Shown here: positions 26,816 to 35,885 of the stretch, in pieces
How the letters are laid out: the number at the start of each line of letters is the position of its first letter
How positions within the stretch are numbered: the stretch's first letter is position 1
Assembly (NCBI GenBank): GCA_015061945.1
Contig: SUVP01000003.1
Span: 283,078 to 347,077, forward strand
DNA length: 64,000 nt
Direction: 5' to 3'
Source of the DNA: Opitutales bacterium
GTDB taxonomy: Bacteria; Verrucomicrobiota; Verrucomicrobiia; Opitutales; Intestinicryptomonadaceae
Made by a program: the position numbers and the translations under genes
Notes under the pieces: model-generated
The model's input: the letters and a program-made list of their open reading frames with translations, nothing else
Told to the model about the DNA's origin: nothing
Databases searched by the model: none

Positions 26816-29427
26816 TCGATAAAAATATCGCGTTGACCTTGTCCTTTGTCGGGACCGATATACCCTAATTCTTCGAGTTCATCGATAATCTTTGCGGCAC
26901 GACCATAGCCGACTGAAAGCTTGCGTTGCAGTAGCGATGTACTTGCTTTTCCACTGGCTTTGATAACGCCGATAGCCCTTGCAGTCATTGGATCTCTGAA
27001 TTTTCCGCCACCTTCAATTTCATCGCTTTCTTCTTCGTCAGATGCGTCGATTTGTGCTTGTACATCTTCAGCGTATTGTGGTTCGCCATTAACTTTCAAC
27101 GCTTCTACAATCGCTTCAATTTCGGGGTCGTCAAGGAATGCACCTTGTGCGCGAACAGGATCAGATGTGCCGTTGTTGAGGAAGAGCATATCGCCCCAAC
27201 CGATGAGAGTTTCTGCACCTTTTCTATCGAGAATTGTGCGAGAGTCTATTTGCGATGTAACTTTAAATGCAATACGAGTCGGCAAGTTATTTTTGATAAG
27301 ACCAGTGATAACTTTTACGTCAGGACGTTGCGTAGCGATAATCATATGGATACCAGCCGCACGAGCAAGTTGTGTGATTCTTGCAATGTATATTTCAACT
27401 TCTTTTCCGACAACATTCATAAGGTCGGCAAGCTCATCGATGATACAGACGATATATGGGAGCTTTTCAGTCGGCATATCAAAATCGTTTGAATTTTCCG
27501 ATACTTCAGCACTTGCCATTGCCATAGCTTGACGTTCTTCTGGCGACATCTCGGCAAAGTCTTCTTCAGCACGTTTCATCTGTTCTTTATCTTTGAGAAT
27601 TTTTGCGTTGAATCCGTCGATATTGCGTACGCCAGCTTTTTGGAAAATTTCGTATCGGTGCATCATTTCCGAGACGAGCCACTTGAGTGCAGCCGATGCT
27701 TTCTTTACATCGCTAACAACTGGAATGAGCATATGTGGAATCGAGTTGTAAACTTGCAATTCGACCATTTTGGGATCAATCAAAATGAGACGCAAATCGT
27801 CTGGAGTCATTTTGTAAAGCATAGACACGATAATCGTATTTATACAAACACTCTTACCCGAGTTTGTTGAACCAGCGATAAGTGCGTGTGTCATCTTTTT
27901 CATATTCGCTACAATCGGCACGCCAGTTGCGTCTTTACCAAGTGCGATAGGCAATTCAAATTTTGTTTCACGCCATTGTTTTGATTGCAAAATTTCACGC
28001 ATTGTAACGTTTTGTCGGTTGATATTTGGAACTTCAATACCGACTGTCCCACGCCCTGGGACTGGTGCAATAATACGAACTTTCTGTGCTTTGATGCCAG
28101 CAGTGATGTCATCTTCGAGGTTTGCAATTCTGCTGATTTTTACGCCCGAAGCTGGTTTAACTTCGTATCGAGTAATTACTGGACCTGGAAAAGCTTGGTC
28201 GGGCAAAACTTTTACACCGAAAGAGCCGATAACATTTACAATTTCAGTTATACGAGAATTGTAATCTTCTTCCACAATATCTTCTTGCTTTGTCGGTTCG
28301 GCGAGAAGCTCGAGCGAAGGGAAGATGTAATCGCCTTTTTTTTGTGGAGTTGTTGGGGCATCGTCAATTTCTTCAACATCTATTTTTGAAATTTTTATTG
28401 TAGAGCCCGATTCTGTGTCATCGGTTTGCTTTACATTCTTGGGCTTATTTAATTTTAGAGGAATTGAGCGAGGCGTGTCGTCTTCATCGTCATCATCATT
28501 AAATCTATCGCCGAAGTCAGTGATAGGCTTTTGTTGGAATTGTTGTGGAATTTCGACATTGCTTAAATCTATCGACTGTGGGGTTTCTTCAACTGGTTCA
28601 CTTTCTGTTTCCGGTGCGAGAGTTTCAGCTGTTGGCGTTTCTGGTTGTTCTATTTGAGTTGCGAGATTTTGTTTTATACGCAGTCTTTTACGACGTGGCG
28701 ATGCGACAATTTCGCCTTCGAGTTCTTCGTCTTCTGTTTTTCGTGAACGAGCATTCCACAATGTTTTTGGTAGCCAAGTCAGAATTACCCAGCAGAGTTT
28801 GAGTGCTCGCACAAATAGCGATGGAGATTTTTTCGCAACCGATGTAATTTCTTTTACTGCTTCAATCGGGCTATCGACAAACACAATAACTAAACAGAAA
28901 AAGTAGAGTGGGGCAATGAGCAACGCACTACCTGTAGTATTCAAAAATGGCAAAAGTAGAGTTTCGATAGTCTGACCGAATTTTCCGCCCCAGCCCGACG
29001 GGAAATATTCTGTTTGCAATTGTGCTTTGAGGGCTGTTTGGATAATCGCAAAAAGAATTGATAACAACAGAAGCCCGCAAAATGATGCGATGAGTGTGCC
29101 TTTTGAAACTGCAGTTGCATTTCTGTAAAAACACATTACACCAATCCAAAGCATATAGATTGGCAACATTACAGTCGCAAGCCCAATTAGCAAATATGAT
29201 GCCGTGCAAAATGTTGCACCGATTCTTCCAAAGATGTTGTTGCCCGTTGATTCAGTTGATGCCAAGAATGGTTCAAAATATTCTTTGAAGAAAATATTTT
29301 GCCCTGGGGTAAAGTCTAACATTGCCAACGCAAATGCTATGCCTAAAAATATGAGTGATACTGCGACGATAGGGTGTCGCTTACCAACGATTTTTCCAAG
29401 AGTTTCGCCTTTTTTGTTTTTTGCCAT
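26812..29427 (-). CDS. ftsK: DNA translocase FtsK/SpoIIIE
   Basis: 871 residues. About four membrane helices occupy the first ~200 residues, a Glu/Pro/Thr-rich linker covers roughly 220-370, and the motor follows. The Walker A reads 'AGSTNSGKSVCIN', the Walker B region 'YIVCIIDELADLM', and 'ATQRPDVKVITG' is typical of the family. The last ~60 residues ('ARAIGVIKASGKASTSLLQRKLSVGYGRAAKIIDELE') form the gamma winged helix that reads KOPS/SRS sites. It pumps chromosome DNA through the septum and drives dimer resolution. It follows recN on the same strand by 20 bases. Confidence 0.96.
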   Translation of the reverse strand: MAKNKKGETLGKIVGKRHPIVAVSLIFLGIAFALAMLDFTPGQNIFFKEYFEPFLASTESTGNNIFGRIGATFCTASYLLIGLATVMLPIYMLWIGVMCFYRNATAVSKGTLIASFCGLLLLSILFAIIQTALKAQLQTEYFPSGWGGKFGQTIETLLLPFLNTTGSALLIAPLYFFCLVIVFVDSPIEAVKEITSVAKKSPSLFVRALKLCWVILTWLPKTLWNARSRKTEDEELEGEIVASPRRKRLRIKQNLATQIEQPETPTAETLAPETESEPVEETPQSIDLSNVEIPQQFQQKPITDFGDRFNDDDDEDDTPRSIPLKLNKPKNVKQTDDTESGSTIKISKIDVEEIDDAPTTPQKKGDYIFPSLELLAEPTKQEDIVEEDYNSRITEIVNVIGSFGVKVLPDQAFPGPVITRYEVKPASGVKISRIANLEDDITAGIKAQKVRIIAPVPGRGTVGIEVPNINRQNVTMREILQSKQWRETKFELPIALGKDATGVPIVANMKKMTHALIAGSTNSGKSVCINTIIVSMLYKMTPDDLRLILIDPKMVELQVYNSIPHMLIPVVSDVKKASAALKWLVSEMMHRYEIFQKAGVRNIDGFNAKILKDKEQMKRAEEDFAEMSPEERQAMAMASAEVSENSNDFDMPTEKLPYIVCIIDELADLMNVVGKEVEIYIARITQLARAAGIHMIIATQRPDVKVITGLIKNNLPTRIAFKVTSQIDSRTILDRKGAETLIGWGDMLFLNNGTSDPVRAQGAFLDDPEIEAIVEALKVNGEPQYAEDVQAQIDASDEEESDEIEGGGKFRDPMTARAIGVIKASGKASTSLLQRKLSVGYGRAAKIIDELEELGYIGPDKGQGQRDIFID

Positions 29428-29447
29428 TTTTATTTTGTAAATTGTAA

Positions 29448-31115
29448 TTATAAAGATTTATCGATTAGTTTTTCAGCGTGTGCAAGTGCCGATTCAGAAT
29501 TTCTGTCGCCCAACATTCTCGCAAGTTCAGATATTCTACGTTTTCTGTCGTCCCCAATCTGTGAGATTTGCACGCTTGTTGATGTTTTTGTTTGAGTTTT
29601 TTCCACAAGAAAATGATTGTGTGCTTGCGACGCAACTTGTGGCAGGTGCGTAACGCAAAATACTTGACGCTTTTCAGAAAGTTTTGCGAGTTCTTTGCCG
29701 ACTTCCGCACCAATTTCTCCGCCGACATTTGCGTCTACTTCGTCAAATACCAAAACTGGCGTGTTATCGGCTTCGGCGAGAATAGTTTTTAGTGCGAGCA
29801 TAACGCGTGCGAGCTCACCACTTGATGCAATTTTTGCAAGTGCTTTTGCAGGTTGCCCAGCATTAGCCGAAAATTTGAATTCGCACGAGCTTCCGCAATT
29901 TGTAGATGGTTCTTTTTCGGGCGATACTTCGATTAAAAATTCAGCATTTTTAAAACCGAGTCTCGACAAAATTTTTCCTGCGTTAGTCGATAATTTTTTG
30001 GCTCCAGATTTGCGAGCCGACATAATTTCGTCGGCGACAGGTTTCATCTTTTTTAAGATTTCTTCAGCTTTTGCTTCAAGCTTTTTAATTGAAGATTTTA
30101 CGTCGGATTGCATTTCGATACGCTTTGCCATATCGTTGCGAGCGTTTCTCACAAGCTCTGGTGTTGCTCCGTATTTTCGGGAAAGCGAGAGCCAATCAGA
30201 CATTTTTTTACGAGTCTTTGCGATATCTTCTTCCGACATATCGCACGAGCGTGCGAGCCTTGCGTATTCGTCGGCAATATCCGAGATTTCAACAGAAACA
30301 TCGGCTAATCGACGTGCCAAGTTTTGTGCTTGTTCGCCTGCGTCATCGAGGTCCGACGCCATTCTATTTGCTTGTGCTATTATCGAAACAGCACCATCGT
30401 CGCCTTCGAGCGATTCAAATATTGCGTTAGATTTCTCGACAATCTCGCTCGCCATTTCTGCAATTTTCGATGCGTTTTCAAGTTCTGCAATCGACTCATC
30501 AGTCGGGTTGAGTTCGTCGATAGATTCAATTTGAGTACGCAAAAAATCTATTTCATCTGGCGTAAGTTTTTTTGCATTTGCAAGGTTTTCGAGTTCTTGC
30601 AAAATGCTTTCACGTTCTGAGTACAAGGCGAGATATTTTGCTTTCAGCGATTGCTCAAGACAATAATTGTCGAGCATAGAAAGTTGATGTTTTGCTGAAA
30701 AAAGTTTTTGAGGTTCAGTTGGTCCGTGGAAATCAATCCAATGTGAGCCGAGTTCTGAAAGCACCGAAAGTGGTGCGAGTGTCCCATTTATAAACGCTCT
30801 TGCCGATTTTTCTCGATTCACTGTACGCGAGATAACAAGAGAATTTTCATCGCATTTTTTTATTCCGTTTTCTTCGAGAAATGCGTCAATTTCGGTAGTA
30901 TCTGGGAAAGATAAAAGTGCTTCAACTTTGCAAGAGTCTGCACCGGTTCGTATAATTTCTTTGCCTGTGCGATTGCCTGCTAACAAAGACAACGCACCCA
31001 ACATTACGCTTTTACCAGCACCAGTTTCGCCTGTAACAGCTGTAAAACCGCTCCCAAATTCGAGGTGGGCTTCTTCGAGAAGTGCAAGGTTAGAAATCTT
31101 CAAAAATTCAATCAT
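29448..31115 (-). CDS. recN: DNA repair protein RecN
   Basis: 555 residues from ATG 31115 ('MIEFLKISNLALLEE'), the family start; a TTG at 31130 would add five residues. SMC-like: Walker A 'GETGAGKS' near 30-36, long coiled coils in the middle (about 150-360), signature 'SSGELARVMLALKTIL' and Walker B 'VLVFDEVDANVGG' near the C-terminus. It promotes double-strand break repair with RecA. The only gene between ftsK and the lpxC leader. See the duplicated start region upstream. Confidence 0.95.
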   Translation of the reverse strand: MIEFLKISNLALLEEAHLEFGSGFTAVTGETGAGKSVMLGALSLLAGNRTGKEIIRTGADSCKVEALLSFPDTTEIDAFLEENGIKKCDENSLVISRTVNREKSARAFINGTLAPLSVLSELGSHWIDFHGPTEPQKLFSAKHQLSMLDNYCLEQSLKAKYLALYSERESILQELENLANAKKLTPDEIDFLRTQIESIDELNPTDESIAELENASKIAEMASEIVEKSNAIFESLEGDDGAVSIIAQANRMASDLDDAGEQAQNLARRLADVSVEISDIADEYARLARSCDMSEEDIAKTRKKMSDWLSLSRKYGATPELVRNARNDMAKRIEMQSDVKSSIKKLEAKAEEILKKMKPVADEIMSARKSGAKKLSTNAGKILSRLGFKNAEFLIEVSPEKEPSTNCGSSCEFKFSANAGQPAKALAKIASSGELARVMLALKTILAEADNTPVLVFDEVDANVGGEIGAEVGKELAKLSEKRQVFCVTHLPQVASQAHNHFLVEKTQTKTSTSVQISQIGDDRKRRISELARMLGDRNSESALAHAEKLIDKSL

Positions 31116-31134
31116 CGTGCTAAAATTCAATCAT
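31103..31134 (-). repeat. 13-base direct repeat spanning the recN start
   Basis: ATGATTGAATTTT (minus strand) occurs at 31115-31103, the real recN start, and again at 31134-31122, where it runs into TAG after four codons. The copies are 19 bases apart. It looks like a duplicated start region that leaves a minimal ORF just before recN. Confidence 0.75.
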
Positions 31135-31210
31135 AGTTAATATTGCATTTTTTTTTATTTTTTCAAACACCTTTTTAACTCTTTTTGTTTTTTTATAAAA
31201 TTATACGTTG

Positions 31211-31322
31211 GCAAAGAATTTGAATAACCTTGACAATTCTTTGCGAGTGAAAGATAGTATGCTTTTTATTATAGAGTCGAAAGTGGCTATACTTTCGCAT
31301 TTGAATAGAGATTATTATTCAA
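31211..31322 (+). promoter_or_regulatory. lpxC promoter and structured leader
   Basis: TTGACA (31230-31235) and GATAGT (31253-31258) are 17 bases apart. The -35 lies inside a perfect 10-base inverted repeat, GCAAAGAATT (31211-31220) with AATTCTTTGC (31235-31244). Two more hairpins follow: CGAAAGT/ACTTTCG (31278-31284 with 31291-31297) and TTGAATA/TATTCAA (31301-31307 with 31316-31322). The last ends one base before the lpxC ATG, so it could block ribosome access. Confidence 0.55.
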
Positions 31323-31323
31323 T

Positions 31324-32664
31324 ATGAAACAAAGAACTATACTGAAAGAGGTGTCAATAAACGGAATTTCGTTGCATAGTGCAGCGAAAGTAACGTTGAC
31401 TCTCAAACCAGCTCCAGAAAATACAGGTATCGTTTTTAGACGTAAAGATATCTACGCAAAGCCAGAAATCCGTCCGCACATTTCACTTATCTCGACCGAT
31501 TTGGTGCGAAACACAAGCGTAGCAGAAGGTCATGTAAAGCTCCATACAATCGAGCATATCGTGAGTGCACTCAACGGAATGAATGTCGATAATTGCTATA
31601 TCGAAATGGACGCTGACGAACCACCAATTCTTGATGGTTCTGCAAAACTCTTTGTTAAGCTTATCCAAGATGCACAACCAGTCGAACAAGAAGCAGAACG
31701 TGAAGAATTCTCGCTTGTTGAACCAATCACTATTTCTGACGGCAATCGCTCGATTATCGCACTCCCGCACGACGGATTAAAAATCACCTGTACGTCGACA
31801 GATGATAGAGGTAGCCATACACAACACCTTTCTATTGATATCGACCCTGAAACATATCAGTCGGGGATAGCACTCGCACGCACATTCGCAGTTTATGAAG
31901 ATATTGAACCACTCTTGAAAATGGGAAAAATTCAAGGTGGAAGTCTCAACTCGGCTGTGGTGATTAAAGGCGATAAAATTTTGTCGGAAGAACCACTCCG
32001 TTATAAAGACGAATTTGTCCGCCATAAAATTTTAGACATCGTTGGCGATATCGCACTTCTCGGTGTGAAGTTGAATGCTCATATTATCGCAGTACGCACG
32101 GGGCACGCACTCAATGCAAAGCTCACTGCAAAGATTTTTGAGCAAATGCAGGCACAGAAAAAAGTGTCAAAGAAATCAAAATCAAAACCAGTAGAAACAC
32201 CAAAACTTTTTACTGAAGCAACTCTCGATTCACGCCGTGTTCTCGAGCTTTTGCCACATCGCTATCCATTTGTACTTATCGATCGTGTCGTAGAAACTCG
32301 TGGTGAAGATGAGCTTACTGCAATCAAAAATGTAACGCTTAACGAGCAATATTTTCAAGGACATTTCCCTGGGAATCCAGTTATGCCTGGGGTACTTCAG
32401 CTTGAAGCAATGGCTCAAGCGGCGGGGATACTTATGCTCCGTCAAGTTGATTGCAACGATAAAATCGCCTTGTTTATGAGTGCCGATAAAGTTAAATTCC
32501 GCACGGCAGTAAAACCAGGAGACCAGTTGCAAATTGATGTAAAGTTGCTGAAATCACGTGGACAAAAAATCGCATCGGCAAAGGCTGAATGTAAGGTTAA
32601 CGACAAAGTAGTTTCATCGGCTGAACTGATGTTCGCAATTTTGCCAGCGTCGGATATGGCATAA
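31324..32664 (+). CDS. lpxC: LpxC-FabZ fusion: UDP-3-O-acyl-GlcNAc deacetylase / 3-hydroxyacyl-ACP dehydratase
   Basis: 446 residues, two enzymes in one chain. Residues 1-~285 are LpxC: zinc ligand in '[13 protein letters not shown]' and the pair in '[15 protein letters not shown]'. A Lys-rich linker ('[16 protein letters not shown]') leads to FabZ (from about 300) with '[16 protein letters not shown]' and the catalytic '[20 protein letters not shown]'. LpxC commits to lipid A synthesis; FabZ dehydrates 3-hydroxyacyl-ACP in fatty acid synthesis, and both compete for hydroxyacyl-ACP. The fusion is known in Bacteroidota, Chlorobi and some PVC bacteria. lpxA follows after 17 bases. A structured leader precedes it. 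Confidence 0.95.
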   Translation: MKQRTILKEVSINGISLHSAAKVTLTLKPAPENTGIVFRRKDIYAKPEIRPHISLISTDLVRNTSVAEGHVKLHTIEHIVSALNGMNVDNCYIEMDADEPPILDGSAKLFVKLIQDAQPVEQEAEREEFSLVEPITISDGNRSIIALPHDGLKITCTSTDDRGSHTQHLSIDIDPETYQSGIALARTFAVYEDIEPLLKMGKIQGGSLNSAVVIKGDKILSEEPLRYKDEFVRHKILDIVGDIALLGVKLNAHIIAVRTGHALNAKLTAKIFEQMQAQKKVSKKSKSKPVETPKLFTEATLDSRRVLELLPHRYPFVLIDRVVETRGEDELTAIKNVTLNEQYFQGHFPGNPVMPGVLQLEAMAQAAGILMLRQVDCNDKIALFMSADKVKFRTAVKPGDQLQIDVKLLKSRGQKIASAKAECKVNDKVVSSAELMFAILPASDMA

Positions 32665-32681
32665 ATTTATTTGTTTGAGAT

Positions 32682-33461
32682 ATGACAAAAATTCATCCAA
32701 CTGCAATTATTGAAAATGGTGCTGAACTCGCTGATGGTGTAGAAGTCGGTGCATACGCATATATCGGTGCTGAAGCGAAAATCGGCGAAGGTACGGTTGT
32801 TGCACACCACGCAACTGTCGACGGCAATACGATAATCGGCAAGGAAAATCAAATTTATCCTTACGCATTTATCGGTGGTAAAACGCACGATTTAAAATAT
32901 AAAGGTGGAAACCCAGGGCTTGTAATTGGCGATAGAAACGTCTTTCGTGAATATACAACTGCACACTTGGCAACTGCCGATGCGACGAATACGATAATCG
33001 GCAACGATAACAATATTTTGGCATATAGCCATATCGCACACGATTGTATTGTCGGCAACAAGATTGTAATGAGCTCACACGCAGCACTTGGCGGACACGT
33101 TATTGTAGAAGACAACGCTGTAATCGGTTGGGGCAGTGGAGCACACCAATTCTGCAGAATCGGTGCATACGCAATGCTTTCGGCAAGTTCAAAACTTGTG
33201 AAAGATTTGCCACCATTCTTTATGGCAGACGGCTCGCCTGCGGAAGTTTGTGCAATCAATAAAATCAATATGCAACGCAACGGATTTACTGTTGAAGAAA
33301 TTGATATTGCATACAGTACATTTAAACTTATTTACAAGCGTCGATTCACACGTTCGCACGCACTCGAAGAATTGTCAGCACGCGAAGAAGCGTCGCCATC
33401 AAGAATTACAAAGATGATTCTCGAGTTCGCGAGAGGCTCGTCGGAGCGTGGAATAGCGTAG
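32682..33461 (+). CDS. lpxA: acyl-ACP--UDP-N-acetylglucosamine O-acyltransferase LpxA
   Basis: 259 residues, the usual length. A left-handed beta-helix of hexapeptide repeats starts at once ('IHPTAIIENGAELADGVEVGAYAYIG'), with the catalytic His in 'SHIAHDCIVGN' and the C-terminal helical part from about residue 190 ('NKINMQRNGFTVEEIDIAY'). It adds the 3-hydroxyacyl chain to UDP-GlcNAc, the first step of lipid A synthesis. It sits right behind lpxC-fabZ, and a terminator follows. Confidence 0.96.
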   Translation: MTKIHPTAIIENGAELADGVEVGAYAYIGAEAKIGEGTVVAHHATVDGNTIIGKENQIYPYAFIGGKTHDLKYKGGNPGLVIGDRNVFREYTTAHLATADATNTIIGNDNNILAYSHIAHDCIVGNKIVMSSHAALGGHVIVEDNAVIGWGSGAHQFCRIGAYAMLSASSKLVKDLPPFFMADGSPAEVCAINKINMQRNGFTVEEIDIAYSTFKLIYKRRFTRSHALEELSAREEASPSRITKMILEFARGSSERGIA

Positions 33462-33483
33462 TTTAAAATTATTTAACGCCTAT

Positions 33484-33516
33484 CGCCACGCCTTCAAAAC
33501 GTGGCGTTTGTTTTTT
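33484..33516 (+). terminator. terminator of lpxC-lpxA
   Basis: Stem CGCCACG/CGTGGCG (33484-33490 with 33500-33506) followed by a T-rich run (TTTGTTTTTT). Confidence 0.82.
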
Positions 33517-33552
33517 GTATAGGTTTTAATCAACGCAAATTACTTGTTTTTT

Positions 33553-34128
33553 ATGAGACTCAACCTTACGGCAATAGCACAAAAAATGGCAGAGGATTTT
33601 TTTGTAGAAAATTCTCCGATGTATGCTATCGATGCAACGCTTGGCAACGGGCACGATGCTCTCTTTTTGTCGCATATCGTAAGCGAAAACGGGAAAGTGT
33701 TTGGTTTTGATATTCAGCAATCGGCAATAGATTCATCGCTTGCATTGTTTGAAAAAAATGTACCAAAATGTGCATATCAATTTTTTAAAATCGGACACGA
33801 GGAAATGGAAAATGTGTTGCCAAATGAGGTTATCGGCAAGGTCGGTTGCGTATTCTTTAATCTTGGTTGGCTCCCACGTTCAGATAAATCGATAGCAACA
33901 AAATCTGAAACAACGTTGCTTGCACTTGAACTTGCACTGAAAATGATTGATAAAAATAACGGCTATCTTTCAGTGTTATGTTATCGTGGGCACACTGGCG
34001 GAACAGAAGAATATTGCGAGGTTCTAAATTTCTTTCGCAAAAAATTTGGCGATAAATTTGTATCTATTACCGATGAATCAAATAATGTATCGCCAGTGAT
34101 TTTATCGATGAAATTTAAGGGTAAATAA
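33553..34128 (+). CDS. class I SAM-dependent methyltransferase, YtqB-like rRNA methylase family
   Basis: 191 residues from ATG 33553 (a TTG three codons earlier is in frame). The SAM site is 'AIDATLGNGHDALFLSHIV' with the acidic 'VFGFDIQ' after it. 'VFFNLGWLPRSDKSIATKSETTLLALE' and 'VLCYRGHTGGTEEY' match the YtqB/rRNA-methylase family (Pfam rRNA_methylase). The YtqB family includes tRNA wobble-uridine methyltransferases (MnmM), so a tRNA substrate is possible. The cluster downstream is an AsnC-type regulator and an aminotransferase. Confidence 0.8.
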   Translation: MRLNLTAIAQKMAEDFFVENSPMYAIDATLGNGHDALFLSHIVSENGKVFGFDIQQSAIDSSLALFEKNVPKCAYQFFKIGHEEMENVLPNEVIGKVGCVFFNLGWLPRSDKSIATKSETTLLALELALKMIDKNNGYLSVLCYRGHTGGTEEYCEVLNFFRKKFGDKFVSITDESNNVSPVILSMKFKGK

Positions 34129-34181
34129 TTTCTAAAAAAAGTGTTTAAAAAAAATATCAATTAGCTAAATTTAAAAAGTAT

Positions 34182-34661
34182 ATGGAAAAATTGTTGAAAC
34201 TTATGCTCGACGGAGAAGCTCTTTCTACCGAACAAATGGGGAAGATTCTCGGTTATTCAAAAGAAGAAACTGAAGCTGAACTTAAGAAGCTTTCAGACGC
34301 TGGTATATTGCTCGGTTGGCGTCCTGTGATAAACACAGACATAGCCGATTCACTCGTGCATGCGGCAATCGAACTTCGTATAAACCCAGAACGCGACGGC
34401 GGTTTTGATAGACTCGCACAACGCATCAGCAAATTTGAACAAGTCGATTCGTGCTATTTGATGAGCGGTGCTTACGACCTTCTTTTGTTTGTAAAAGCAA
34501 AATCGTTGCGTGGTGTTGCGAGTTTCGTTTATGAAAAACTTGCGACAATCGGTGGCGTGACATCAACAGCTACACACTTCTTTTTGAAGACATATAAACA
34601 ACAAGGTTTCTTGATTCGCAAAGACGAAAACGATAGCGACCGTCTTTTCTATTCTCCGTAG
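34182..34661 (+). CDS. Lrp/AsnC-family transcriptional regulator
   Basis: 159 residues: N-terminal winged helix ('LSTEQMGKILGYSKEETEAELKKLSDAGIL') and C-terminal RAM/AsnC ligand-binding fold ('VDSCYLMSGAYDLLLFVKAKSLRGVASFVYEKLATIGGVTSTATHFFL'). These proteins form octamers and sense amino acids. It lies 50 bases before an aminotransferase in the same direction, so that enzyme, or its substrate, is probably what it senses. No palindromic site was picked out. Confidence 0.88.
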   Translation: MEKLLKLMLDGEALSTEQMGKILGYSKEETEAELKKLSDAGILLGWRPVINTDIADSLVHAAIELRINPERDGGFDRLAQRISKFEQVDSCYLMSGAYDLLLFVKAKSLRGVASFVYEKLATIGGVTSTATHFFLKTYKQQGFLIRKDENDSDRLFYSP

Positions 34662-34711
34662 TCTTTTTTATGGGGTAGAAAAATTTATTTCAAAAATTTA
34701 TAAGATATAAA

Positions 34712-35878
34712 ATGAGAGAACCAAAAGATTTTCTTGCAGAACACGTCAGAGATATTCCACGTTCGGGTATCCGTGAGTTTTTCGCAATTGCAGCAACTAT
34801 GGAAGATGCAATCTCGCTCGGTATTGGCGAGCCCGATTTCATCACACCATGGCATATTCGTGAGTCGGCAATTTTCGCACTCGAAAAAGGGAAGACATCG
34901 TACACAGACAATTTAGGTCTGAAACGCTTGAGAAACGAAATATCTCGATATGTCGATAAAAATTACGGTGTGCATTACGATTCTACTTGCGAAATTATGG
35001 TCGGCGTGGGCGTGTCTGAAGTGATGGATTGTGCGTTGCGTGCAATCATCAACCCTGGCGACAAAGTGATGTATCACGAACCATGCTTTGTGTCGTACTC
35101 GCCAAGCGTACGTCTTTGCCATGGCGAAGCAGTCGCAGTGAAGACTCGTGCGGAAGATAATTTTTCGTTTAATATCGACGAAGTCCGCAAGGCGTGGACA
35201 CCAGGATGCAAAGCGATAATCATCAACTTCCCGACAAATCCAACTGGTGGCGTTGCCGATGAATCGCAGTTGCGTCAGCTCGCTGAATTTGTCAAAGAAA
35301 AGGATATGCTTGTTATCTCCGACGAAGTGTATTCCGAGTTAACTTTTGAAGGCAAACACGTTTCAATAGCGTCGTTCGACGGAATGAAAGACAGATGTAT
35401 ATTCTTGCACGGTTTCTCGAAAGCATTTGCTATGACTGGTTTTAGAATCGGATATGCGTGTGCTCCCAAAGGGATTATCGAAGGTATGATGAAAGTTCAT
35501 CAATATGCGATGATGTGTGCACCAATCGTTTCCCAAGAAGCAGCGATAGAAGCGTTGGTTAATGGTGCAGAATCTATGGAACATATGCGTGAGCAATACA
35601 ACCGCCGTCGAGATTTTATCGTAGGTAGATTCAATGAAATTGGGATGGATTGCCATTATCCAAAAGGTACATTTTACGCATTTCCGTCTATTAAAAAATT
35701 TGGTATGTCGTCGATGGAATTTGCAAAGAAAATTCTCAACGATGCAAAAGTTGCGGTTGTCCCTGGGTCAGCATTTGGTCCGTCGGGCGAAGGGTTTGTC
35801 AGAGCAAGTTTTTCGACAAGTTATGACAACCTTGTGAAAGCGGCAGATAGAATAGAGTCGGCAATTTCAAAATGGTAA
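34712..35878 (+). CDS. PLP-dependent class I/II aminotransferase
   Basis: 388 residues. Conserved blocks: 'YTDNLGLKRLRNEISRYV' (substrate arm), 'INFPTNPTGGVADE', 'VISDEVYSELTFEG' (PLP Asp and Tyr) and 'FLHGFSKAFAMTGFRIGY' with the PLP Lys. Fold type I, aspartate/aromatic/alanine-type branch. It transfers an amino group between an amino acid and a 2-oxo acid. The AsnC-type gene upstream suggests amino-acid control. der follows after 7 bases, so it may be in the same transcript. Confidence 0.9.
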   Translation: MREPKDFLAEHVRDIPRSGIREFFAIAATMEDAISLGIGEPDFITPWHIRESAIFALEKGKTSYTDNLGLKRLRNEISRYVDKNYGVHYDSTCEIMVGVGVSEVMDCALRAIINPGDKVMYHEPCFVSYSPSVRLCHGEAVAVKTRAEDNFSFNIDEVRKAWTPGCKAIIINFPTNPTGGVADESQLRQLAEFVKEKDMLVISDEVYSELTFEGKHVSIASFDGMKDRCIFLHGFSKAFAMTGFRIGYACAPKGIIEGMMKVHQYAMMCAPIVSQEAAIEALVNGAESMEHMREQYNRRRDFIVGRFNEIGMDCHYPKGTFYAFPSIKKFGMSSMEFAKKILNDAKVAVVPGSAFGPSGEGFVRASFSTSYDNLVKAADRIESAISKW

Positions 35879-35885
35879 TTTGATT

